NCBI GenBank assembly: GCA_035697145.1
Contig: DASSDL010000149.1
Coordinates: 1 to 64,000, forward strand
Length of the DNA stretch: 64,000 nucleotides
Origin: DASQUK01 sp035697145
GTDB taxonomy: Bacteria; Actinomycetota; Acidimicrobiia; Acidimicrobiales; VFJN01
Reading direction: 5' to 3'
Every line of letters starts with the position of its first letter. Positions within the stretch are counted from its first letter, which is position 1. The notes beneath the pieces are model-generated. The model searched no databases and had not been told where the DNA came from. It saw only the letters and a program-made list of their open reading frames with translations. The position numbers were made by a program, and so were the translations under genes. Below are positions 57,661-64,000 of this stretch, one piece after another.

Positions 57661-59088
57661 GTGCTCGACGCCGTCGTCGTGGGATCGGGTCCCAACGGGC
57701 TGACCGCCGCCGTGACGCTGGCGCGGGCCGGGTTGCGCGTCCGCGTGTTCGAGGCCTCCGCCAGGGCGGGAGGCGGCACCCGCACCGAGGAGCTCACACT
57801 GCCGGGCTTCCGCCACGACGTGTGCTCGGCCGTCCATCCCTTCGGGGTGGGGTCGCCGGCGCTGGCGGCGCTGCCCCTGGCCGACCATGGCCTCAAGTGG
57901 GTCCACCCCGACCTGGCGCTGGCCCACCCGCTCCTCGACGGGTCGGCCGCGGTGTTGGCCCGTTCGGTCGACGAGACCGTCGCCTCGCTCGGCCGCGACG
58001 ACCGGGCGTGGCGGAGGCTGGTCGGGCCCTTCCTCGGGCGCTGGTCGGACCTGGCGGGCGACGTCCTCGGCCCGATCGCCATGGGCCTCCCCCGCCACCC
58101 GGTGCTGCTGGCGCGTTTCGGCCTGCGGGCGGTGTGGCCGGTCCAGCTGGCGGCGCGGGCCTTTCGCGAGGACCGCACCCGCATGCTGCTGGCGGGCATC
58201 GCCGGGCACGCCATCGTCCCGCCGACCTCGCCGCTCACGACCTCCGTGGGGTTGATGCTGGCGCTCGCCGCCCACGAGGTGGGTTGGCCCGTGGCGCGCG
58301 GTGGATCGCAGGCGATCGCCGACTCGCTCGTCTCCTATCTCGAGTCGCTGGGCGGCGAGGTCGAGACCGGGACGCTCGTCACTGCGCTCGGCCAGCTGCC
58401 CGGCGCCCGCGCCTATCTGTTCGACGTGATGCCGCGCGACCTGGCCGCGATCGCCGGTGACCGCCTGCCGGACCGGTACCGGACGCAACTCGGCCGCTAC
58501 CGGCACGGGCCGGCGGTGTTCAAGGTGGACTACGCGCTGGCCGACGCCGTCCCGTGGAAGGCCGCGGAGTGCCGTCGGGCGGCGACCGTCCACCTCGGCG
58601 CATCGCTCGGCGAGATCGGTGGCGCGTTGGCCGCCGTGGCCGCCGGGCGGCCGCCGGACCCGCCGTTCCTCATCGTGGCCCAGCCGACGATCATCGACGC
58701 ATCGCGGGCACCCGAGGGCCGGCACACCTTGTGGGCGTACGGCCATGTGCCCCGCGGCTGGCACGGCGACCTGACCAGCGCCATCGAGGACCAGATCGAG
58801 CGATTCGCCCCCGGCTTCCGCGAGCTGGTCATGGGCCGGTCGGCCTGGGGCCCGCCGGAGCTGCAGGCCCACAACCGCAGCATGATCGACGGCGACATCG
58901 CCGGTGGCGCCTTCCAGGGCCGCCAGGTCTTGTTCCGGCCGGTCGTCGCCCAGGTCCCGTACGCCACGCCCGATCCCGCCATCTTCCTGTGCTCCGCGGC
59001 GACGCCGCCGGGGCCCGGCGTCCACGGCATGGGCGGGTTCCTCGCCGCGCAGGTCGCGCTCCGCCGAGTGTTCGGTTTGACCGCCTGA
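57661..59088 (+). CDS. FAD-dependent oxidoreductase, phytoene-desaturase-like
   Basis: A 475-residue flavoprotein. The dinucleotide motif AVVVGSGPNGLTAAVTLARAGLRVRVFEA is followed by GGGTRTEELTLPGFRHDVCSAVHP. The end IFLCSAATPPGPGVHGMGGFLAAQVALR is the second FAD-binding region of the COG1233 phytoene-desaturase/all-trans-retinol saturase group. The natural substrate is unknown. GTG start with AAAGGTGG upstream. No carotenoid gene accompanies it. Confidence 0.85.
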   Translation: MLDAVVVGSGPNGLTAAVTLARAGLRVRVFEASARAGGGTRTEELTLPGFRHDVCSAVHPFGVGSPALAALPLADHGLKWVHPDLALAHPLLDGSAAVLARSVDETVASLGRDDRAWRRLVGPFLGRWSDLAGDVLGPIAMGLPRHPVLLARFGLRAVWPVQLAARAFREDRTRMLLAGIAGHAIVPPTSPLTTSVGLMLALAAHEVGWPVARGGSQAIADSLVSYLESLGGEVETGTLVTALGQLPGARAYLFDVMPRDLAAIAGDRLPDRYRTQLGRYRHGPAVFKVDYALADAVPWKAAECRRAATVHLGASLGEIGGALAAVAAGRPPDPPFLIVAQPTIIDASRAPEGRHTLWAYGHVPRGWHGDLTSAIEDQIERFAPGFRELVMGRSAWGPPELQAHNRSMIDGDIAGGAFQGRQVLFRPVVAQVPYATPDPAIFLCSAATPPGPGVHGMGGFLAAQVALRRVFGLTA

Positions 59089-59151
59089 GGGCCCGTCCGG
59101 CGCGAAGCTGGCAGTCACACGCCTGGGGGGAGCGCCACACGGGATCGTCGC

Positions 59152-60606
59152 ATGGACTGGCTCGCGGCACCGGAGTACTACCTGGCCCGACTGGTGATCC
59201 AGCGGGGCCTCGGCGTCATCTACCTGCTTGCGTTCGCCGTTGCCATCAACCAGTTCCGGCCGCTGCTGGGCGAACGGGGGCTGCTGCCCGTCCCGCGCTA
59301 CGTCCGCTTGGCAGGTTGGTCGCGGGCACCCAGCCTCTTCACGCTCCACTACAGCGACCGTCTCCTCGGTGTCGTGGCGTGGACAGGCGCCGGCCTCGCA
59401 GTGCTGGTGGTGCTCGGCCTGCCCGAGCAGGGCCCGATCGGCGGGTCGATGGTCGTGTGGTTCGCGCTGTGGGTGCTCTACCTGTCGATCGTCAACGTCG
59501 GCCAGACGTTCTACGGCTTCGGCTGGGAGTCGCTCCTGCTCGAGGCCGGGTTCCTGGCCATCTTCCTGGGACCGACCGACATCGCCCCGCCGCTGCCGGT
59601 GATCATCCTCCTGCGCTGGCTGCTGTTCCGCGTCGAGTTCGGGGCCGGCCTCATCAAGCTGCGGGGCGACCGGTGCTGGCGGCGCCTGACCTGCCTCGAC
59701 TACCACCACGAGACCCAGCCGATGCCGAACCCGCTCAGCTGGTGGTTCCACCGCCTGCCGGCGCCACTCCACCGGGTGGAGGTGGCCGCCAATCACGTCA
59801 CCCAACTGGTGGTGCCGTTCCTGCTGTTCACGCCCCAGCCCTACGCTTCGGTGGCCGGCGTGATCATGATCGTCACCCAGGGCTGGCTGGTGCTGAGCGG
59901 CAACTTCTCGTGGCTGAACGTGGTGACCATGACCCTCGCCTTCAGCGCGCTCGACAACCGGATCCTCGAGACGGTGCTGCCGGCCTCGCCCCCGGCCCTG
60001 CTGCCCGACCCACCGGCCTGGTTCGGTGCCCTGACCCTGGCGCTGGCGGCGACCTTCGTGGTCCTCAGCTGGTGGCCCGTCCGCAACATGCTCTCGTCGC
60101 GCCAGGCCATGAACCTCAGCTTCAACCGCCTGCACCTCGTCAACACCTACGGGGCCTTCGGGACCATCAGCCGGGAGCGGCACGAGGTGGTGATCGAGGG
60201 CACGGGCGACGCGGCCATCACGCCGACAACCGACTGGCGGCCCTACGAGTTCAAGGGGAAGCCAGGTGATCCCCGCCGCCGGCCACCGCAGGTCGCGCCC
60301 TACCACCTGCGGTTGGACTGGCTCATGTGGTTCGCGGCGTTGTCGCCGGGCTACGCCGAGCCCTGGCTGCCCCGCCTGGCGGCGAAGCTGCTGGAGGGCG
60401 ACCAGGCCACACTTCGCCTGCTTCGCCGGCGGGGCAACCCGTTCCCCGACCGACCCCCGGCCTTCGTGCGGGCCCGGCTGTTTCGCTACCGCTACTCCAC
60501 GCGGGCCGAGCGCAGAACGGACGGCGCCTGGTGGGTGCGGACCGAGGTGGGCATCTACCTGCCACCCGTCCGCCGGGCACCGAACGCCACCACGAGCCCG
60601 CCGTGA
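59152..60606 (+). CDS. Lipase maturation factor family protein (LMF1-like)
   Basis: A 484-residue membrane protein with six to eight hydrophobic segments. FRPLLGERGLLPVPRYV, VNVGQTFYGFGWESLLLEAGFLAIFLGP, LIKLRGDRCWRRLTCLDYHHETQPMPNPLSWW and WRPYEFKGKPGDPRRRPPQVAPYHLRLDWLMWFAA are diagnostic of LMF1-type proteins. The eukaryotic LMF1 helps fold lipases; the bacterial role is unknown. Two acidic/aromatic repeats near the C-terminus are typical. Confidence 0.88.
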   Translation: MDWLAAPEYYLARLVIQRGLGVIYLLAFAVAINQFRPLLGERGLLPVPRYVRLAGWSRAPSLFTLHYSDRLLGVVAWTGAGLAVLVVLGLPEQGPIGGSMVVWFALWVLYLSIVNVGQTFYGFGWESLLLEAGFLAIFLGPTDIAPPLPVIILLRWLLFRVEFGAGLIKLRGDRCWRRLTCLDYHHETQPMPNPLSWWFHRLPAPLHRVEVAANHVTQLVVPFLLFTPQPYASVAGVIMIVTQGWLVLSGNFSWLNVVTMTLAFSALDNRILETVLPASPPALLPDPPAWFGALTLALAATFVVLSWWPVRNMLSSRQAMNLSFNRLHLVNTYGAFGTISRERHEVVIEGTGDAAITPTTDWRPYEFKGKPGDPRRRPPQVAPYHLRLDWLMWFAALSPGYAEPWLPRLAAKLLEGDQATLRLLRRRGNPFPDRPPAFVRARLFRYRYSTRAERRTDGAWWVRTEVGIYLPPVRRAPNATTSPP

Positions 60607-60635
60607 AGCTCCTCGCGGCGCGAGCCCCCGTGTCG

Positions 60636-60649
60636 TCGTCGATCGACGA
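60636..60649. promoter_or_regulatory. Perfect 14-bp palindrome upstream of the rsbR operon
   Basis: TCGTCGATCGACGA reads the same on both strands. It lies 112 bp before the rsbR ATG and is followed by GGCGGAATAAGG, which resembles alternative-sigma -10 elements. It could be an operator for the stress operon or part of a promoter; evidence is only symmetry and position. Confidence 0.3.
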
Positions 60650-60761
60650 GGCGGAATAAGGTGCGCCCGACGGCCCGAGGCCGACCGCACAGGAGGCAGG
60701 GCCGAGCGGGCCGCTGTGCAGCGGCAAGGGCGCACGGCACGTAGCTGACGGGGAGGTAATC

Positions 60762-61706
60762 ATGGCGACGCCCAGTCGTCCGACCGCGCAGACACCGGCT
60801 CGACGTAGGCCGCGGGCGGCCGAGGACGCAGCGGAGGCGACGCGGGAGGGCAGCGAGGTGCTCCTCCCCGAGCTGGTCGCCCACCTGCGCAAGAGCCGGG
60901 CCCAGCTGCGCGAGGAGTGGGCCCGGCGCATCACCGACGCTGGGCTGCTCACGGCGATGACCCCCGAGGAAATCTTCTCCGAGGCGACATCGGTCTACGA
61001 CAACTACGTCGAGGCGCTGGAGACGGGCAGCGTCGAGACCCTCGAGAACTACGCCCGCAGCCTGTCGGAGCGCATCATCCCCCGCGGCGTCGAGACCGAC
61101 GAGGTGCTGGGCATCGTGCTCCTGTTGCGTGACGTGCTGGCCCGGTCGCTGTTCGAGAAGTATCAGTCCGACTTCGACCTGTTGAACCGCGTGCTCGACG
61201 CCTACGAGCCGGCGGCCAACCGCATCGCCAACACCGTGGGCGTCAGCTTCGTCCAGGAGCGCGAGCGCATCATCCGTCAGCAGCAGGAGGCGATCCGCGA
61301 GCTGTCCACGCCGGTGCTCCAGGTGCGGCCACGCCTCGTGATCCTGCCCATCATCGGCGCGCTCGACAGCCAGCGGGCCCGCCAGCTCACCGAGCAACTG
61401 CTCCGGGCCATCCGCACCAATCGGGCCAAGGTGGTGGTCATCGACATCACCGGCGTCCCCGAGATCGACTCCACGGTGGCCAACCACATCGTGCAGACGG
61501 TCGACGCCTCGCGCCTGATGGGCGCGAGCGTGATCATCAGTGGCCTGTCGGCCGAGATCGCGCTGACGCTCGTGACCATCGGCGTCGAACTGTCCAAGGT
61601 CAACGCCGTCGGCGATCTGCAGGGGGGCATCGAAGCGGCCGAGCGCCTGCTCGGCTACGAGGTCTCGCAAACGGAGCCTCTCGAGCCTGTCGTCGAACTG
61701 CGCTAG
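60762..61706 (+). CDS. rsbR: Stressosome sensor protein RsbR
   Basis: A 314-residue protein. N-terminal sensor domain of the RsbRD type (LLPELVAHLRKSRAQLREEWARRI ... SLSERIIPRGVETDEVLGIVLLLRDVL), linker helix, then a STAS domain (VIDITGVPEIDSTVANHIVQTV, VIISGLSAEIALTLVTIGV). Thr residues at DITG and ALTLV fit the phosphorylation sites of B. subtilis RsbR. With RsbS it forms the large stressosome shell that holds RsbT. Ribosome site GGGGAGGT 5 nt before ATG. First gene of the operon. Confidence 0.9.
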   Translation: MATPSRPTAQTPARRRPRAAEDAAEATREGSEVLLPELVAHLRKSRAQLREEWARRITDAGLLTAMTPEEIFSEATSVYDNYVEALETGSVETLENYARSLSERIIPRGVETDEVLGIVLLLRDVLARSLFEKYQSDFDLLNRVLDAYEPAANRIANTVGVSFVQERERIIRQQQEAIRELSTPVLQVRPRLVILPIIGALDSQRARQLTEQLLRAIRTNRAKVVVIDITGVPEIDSTVANHIVQTVDASRLMGASVIISGLSAEIALTLVTIGVELSKVNAVGDLQGGIEAAERLLGYEVSQTEPLEPVVELR

Positions 61707-61714
61707 CCATTCCG

Positions 61715-62074
61715 ATGGCAGTCCCCATCCTGCGGCAGGGCGAGTACCTGATCGCCACGGTCCAGTCTGCGATGACCGACACCGAGGCACTGCGGCTCCG
61801 CGACGACCTCGTCCGGCAAGTGGGGCAGTACCGCGCGCGGGGCATCATCGTCGACCTCACGGCGCTCGACCTCATGGACTCGTTCGCGGCACGCTCACTG
61901 CGCACCATCGCTCACATGACGCGCCTGCGGGGGGCGGACACTGTGGTGGTCGGCGTGCAGCCCGAGGTGGCGTTCGCCATGGTCCAGCTCGGCTTGACGT
62001 TCGAGGACGTCTACACGGCGCTCGACCTCGAGGAGGGGCTGCGCTTCCTCGACGCCCGGACCGGGAAGGAATGA
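61715..62074 (+). CDS. rsbS: Stressosome scaffold protein RsbS
   Basis: A 119-residue stand-alone STAS protein. IIVDLTALDLMDSFAARSLRTIAHMT includes the DSF serine (S56 here), the residue phosphorylated by RsbT. VVVGVQPEVAFAMVQLGLTF is also conserved. It makes the stressosome core and sequesters RsbT until stress. It follows rsbR by 8 bp and its stop overlaps rsbT. Confidence 0.93.
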   Translation: MAVPILRQGEYLIATVQSAMTDTEALRLRDDLVRQVGQYRARGIIVDLTALDLMDSFAARSLRTIAHMTRLRGADTVVVGVQPEVAFAMVQLGLTFEDVYTALDLEEGLRFLDARTGKE

Positions 62075-62484
62075 GGATGCCGCTGGAGGGCCCACTGCGG
62101 GTCCCCATCGCCGCAGACGTCGACATCGTCACGGCGCGCCAGGAGGGACGCGACCTGGCCGAGCAGATGGGCTGCTCCAGCATCGAGTCGACGATGATCG
62201 CCACCGCCATATCCGAGATCGCCCGCAACATCATGAGCCATGCCGGGCGGGGTGAGATCGCCATCTGCGCAGTCGCGATCGACGGGCGCAACGCCATAGA
62301 GGTGGTCGCCAGCGACGAGGGCCCGGGAATCGCCGACATCGAACGCGCCATGCAGGACGGCTACTCCACGGGCGTGGGGCTCGGCCTCGGCCTCCCGGGC
62401 GCGGGGCGATTGATGGACCACTTCGAGGTTCGGTCCGAGATCGGTGTGGGTACCACGGTTGTCATGCGAAAGTGGTGCCCATAG
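62071..62484 (+). CDS. rsbT: Switch kinase RsbT
   Basis: A 137-residue GHKL-fold serine/threonine kinase. N box TAISEIARNIMSHAG, G1 box DEGPGIADIE and G2 box GVGLGLGLPGAGRLMDHF bind ATP. RsbT phosphorylates RsbR and RsbS on stress, leaves the stressosome and activates RsbU. ATG overlaps the rsbS TGA (ATGA), so it is translationally coupled. Confidence 0.93.
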   Translation: MRMPLEGPLRVPIAADVDIVTARQEGRDLAEQMGCSSIESTMIATAISEIARNIMSHAGRGEIAICAVAIDGRNAIEVVASDEGPGIADIERAMQDGYSTGVGLGLGLPGAGRLMDHFEVRSEIGVGTTVVMRKWCP

Positions 62485-62534
62485 TGGGTGAGCGCCGGCT
62501 TCGGCCCCATGCCGGGGGCGTGGGGGAATCCCGG

Positions 62535-63140
62535 ATGACCAGCCTGGCCTGCCTCGACTGGGCGGTGTCGGGACGGCCGCTCCCGGGCGAGGAGGTGTCC
62601 GGCGACCTCGCCGCCTGCATGCCGGTGGGCGACGGCGCGCTGCTGGCCGCCATCGACGGGCTGGGACACGGCGCCGAGGCGGCGGAAGCCGCCGAGATCG
62701 CCCGCGACACCATCGCCGCGCACAGCAGCGAGATGCTCGCCAGCCTGCTGCGCCTCTGTCACGTCGGCCTGGCCCGCACGCGCGGCGCGGCCATCACCCT
62801 GGTCCGCGTCCAGTGCGGGGCGGGCATGCTGCAATGGGTCGGCGTGGGCAATGTCGAGGCCCACCTCGTACGGCGCACCGAGAGCGGCCACGGCTCGATG
62901 GTCGCCAGCGCAGTGCTGTTCGGGGGGACGGTCGGCTACCGGCTGCCTCGTCTGCGCGATTCGGTCGTCGAGTTGCGGCCCAACGACCTGGTGATCATGG
63001 CCACCGACGGCGTCAGGCAGGATTTCCTCCCCGAGGTTGCTACCGGTCAACCCGTCGACCGGATCGCCACCAGCATCCTCGAAAGGCACGCCCGGGCGTC
63101 CGACGACGCCCTGGTGGCCGTGGCCCGTGTGCGAGAGTGA
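62535..63140 (+). CDS. rsbX: RsbX-like PP2C/SpoIIE phosphatase
   Basis: A 201-residue PPM-fold phosphatase without extra domains. LDWAVSGRPLPGEEVSGDLAA, LLAAIDGLGHGAEAAEAAE, TDGVRQDFLPE and ASDDALVAVARV hold the metal-binding Asp residues. RsbX dephosphorylates RsbS and RsbR and resets the stressosome. ATG 62535 has a GGGGGA site and matches the family start; GTG 62484, overlapping the rsbT stop, is an alternative adding 17 residues. Confidence 0.85.
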   Translation: MTSLACLDWAVSGRPLPGEEVSGDLAACMPVGDGALLAAIDGLGHGAEAAEAAEIARDTIAAHSSEMLASLLRLCHVGLARTRGAAITLVRVQCGAGMLQWVGVGNVEAHLVRRTESGHGSMVASAVLFGGTVGYRLPRLRDSVVELRPNDLVIMATDGVRQDFLPEVATGQPVDRIATSILERHARASDDALVAVARVRE

Positions 63141-63176
63141 CGCTTGTCCGCGACGCACGCTGATGGACGGCCGACG

Positions 63177-64000
63177 ATGAGGACCGATCGCGACCGGTTG
63201 GCCGACGGGTACCGGGCAGCGCTGCGCCATTACCTCGATGCGCGCGACGAGTCGGGTCGCAGCCGGGCCTACGAGCTCGGCCACTCGGCAGTGGAGGCGG
63301 AGATCGGCCTGCTCGAGCTGGCGACCATCCACAGCGAGGCGGTCACCGACCTGCTGGCCGACAGGTACGAGGGCGAGACCGTAGCGGCGTGCATGGAGTT
63401 CTTTGTCGAAAGCCTGTCCACCTTCGACATGGCCCAGCGCGGCTTCTGGGAGGCGCAGGCACGGGCGGCCCGCGAGCACGCCATCTCGCTGAGCCTGCAG
63501 CGCAGCCTGCTGCCCGCGGCGGTGCCATCATTCGACCGCCTCGACGTGGCCGTGCGCTACCTGCCGGCCGGCGTCGGCACCGAGGTGGGCGGCGATTGGT
63601 ACGACGTGATCGAGTTGGCCCGCGATCGCGTGGGTCTGGTGATCGGCGACGTGATGGGCCACGGTGTCCGCCAGGCGGCGGTGATGGGCCAGCTCCGGCT
63701 GGGGACCCGGGCGTACGCAGTGGAGGATGGTCCGCTCGACGAGGTGGTCAGGCGGGTCGACGTGTTGCTGCAGAACCTCGGGGACCTCCATACCGCCACG
63801 TTGGTGCTCGCCGTCATCGACCTCGACGCCTCGACGCTGGAACTGGTCAACGCCGGCCATCCACCCCCGATCGTCATCGATCCCGACGGCGCGACACATC
63901 TCCTGACCGAGGGACACAGCCGCCTGCTGGGCGTCGCTCCGCCCGAGGGCGCACGCGGCCTACTGGCCCCGGCGCCGCTGGAGGTCGGCACCGCCCTCCT
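63177..64000 (+). CDS. rsbU: RsbU-like PP2C phosphatase, N-terminal part (runs off the right edge)
   Basis: About 274 residues are present. The N-terminal helical region (MRTDRDRLADGYRAALRHYL ... SAVEAEIGLLELATIHSEAVTDLL) resembles the RsbU N-terminal domain that binds RsbT. A short linker (AREHAISLSLQRSLLPAAVPSF) leads into the SpoIIE domain with EVGGDWYDVIEL, GDVMGHGVRQAAVMGQLR and NAGHPPPIVI. It should dephosphorylate an RsbV-type anti-anti-sigma factor when RsbT binds. The end of the gene, and any rsbV, rsbW or sigma genes, lie outside. Confidence 0.88.
   Translation, partial: MRTDRDRLADGYRAALRHYLDARDESGRSRAYELGHSAVEAEIGLLELATIHSEAVTDLLADRYEGETVAACMEFFVESLSTFDMAQRGFWEAQARAAREHAISLSLQRSLLPAAVPSFDRLDVAVRYLPAGVGTEVGGDWYDVIELARDRVGLVIGDVMGHGVRQAAVMGQLRLGTRAYAVEDGPLDEVVRRVDVLLQNLGDLHTATLVLAVIDLDASTLELVNAGHPPPIVIDPDGATHLLTEGHSRLLGVAPPEGARGLLAPAPLEVGTAL

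Noticed and set aside
60603..60659. 18-codon GTG frame overlapping the stop of the lipase maturation factor gene (GTGA)
   Set aside because: No ribosome site comparable to the real junctions and it covers the palindrome before rsbR; not supported.
57526..60735. Very long minus-strand open frame (over 1000 codons) opposite the flavoprotein and lipase-maturation genes
   Set aside because: Low-complexity His/Arg/Gly-rich translation, no known domains; it is a shadow frame caused by high GC. The plus-strand genes beneath have clear motifs.

Overview
The window is very GC-rich, gene-dense bacterial chromosome with tightly packed operons, frequent GTG starts and many 4-nt stop/start overlaps (ATGA or GTGA). 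Gene content points to a high-GC actinobacterium: a gene for the tiny ribosomal protein bL37, a PknB-type PASTA kinase, an SCP-2 sterol-carrier protein, an F420/FMN split-barrel oxidoreductase, an Eis-type acetyltransferase, an actinobacterial DUF5709 protein, and an ilvB transcription-attenuation leader. The mix suggests Acidimicrobiia or a relative (inference; no rRNA gene is present to prove it). I see no rRNA, tRNA, CRISPR array, insertion sequence or prophage. Nearly everything is chromosomal housekeeping DNA.

Layout. 1-5.2 kb (minus strand): branched-chain amino acid genes ilvC, ilvN and ilvB with a leader-peptide attenuator in front of ilvB, then a VOC-fold protein and ilvD. 5.3-11.1 kb: an atypical M28-like peptidase, a MATE efflux pump, a beta-propeller/MoaD pair and an Eis-like acetyltransferase. 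11.2-14.4 kb: gatB, gatA and gatC (Asp/Glu-tRNA amidotransferase). 14.9-20.6 kb: an orphan F420-ligase-like protein, a MurJ-type flippase, an unknown protein, an esterase divergent from a TetR regulator, a lipoprotein and an SCP-2 protein. 20.9-32.0 kb: PASTA kinase, ligA, a MetE-C-like protein, two transporters or membrane proteins, mnmA and iscS. 32-42.5 kb: methyltransferase, galT, rsmI, a DUF192 gene, ychF, a SIMPL protein, a PHP hydrolase, a RES/Xre-type toxin-antitoxin pair, bL37, and a prolyl oligopeptidase. 42.6-49.5 kb: two secreted unknown proteins, a split-barrel oxidoreductase, a PfkB kinase and an M1 aminopeptidase. 49.5-60.6 kb: hydrolase, a 3Fe-4S ferredoxin with its reductase, a YcaQ-type protein, nitroreductase, map, menC, threonine dehydratase, DUF5709, a flavoprotein and a lipase maturation factor. 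60.7-64 kb: a stressosome/partner-switching operon (rsbR, rsbS, rsbT, rsbX-like, rsbU-like), cut by the right edge.

How the genes work together. IlvBN, IlvC and IlvD are consecutive steps of valine/isoleucine synthesis, and the leader peptide with its terminator hairpin predicts regulation by charged branched-chain tRNA. IscS supplies sulfur to MnmA for tRNA thiolation. GatCAB makes Gln-tRNA and/or Asn-tRNA. The Rsb genes form a complete stress-sensing relay down to the phosphatase, but no sigma factor or anti-sigma factor lies within the window. The gene order ilvC-ilvN-ilvB ... gatB-gatA-gatC ... ligA-(MetE-like) ... mnmA-iscS matches, from memory, the order in Mycobacterium tuberculosis, so this is an old conserved neighbourhood.

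The most unusual DNA is a family of three roughly 100-bp palindromic elements (5254-5353, 11105-11203, 33889-33989). Each is built from four copies of a unit close to CCCGAGGCAATGRCGAACGG in forward-forward-reverse-reverse order. A second, different hairpin-rich stretch sits in frame inside ligA and adds about 35 residues to the protein.
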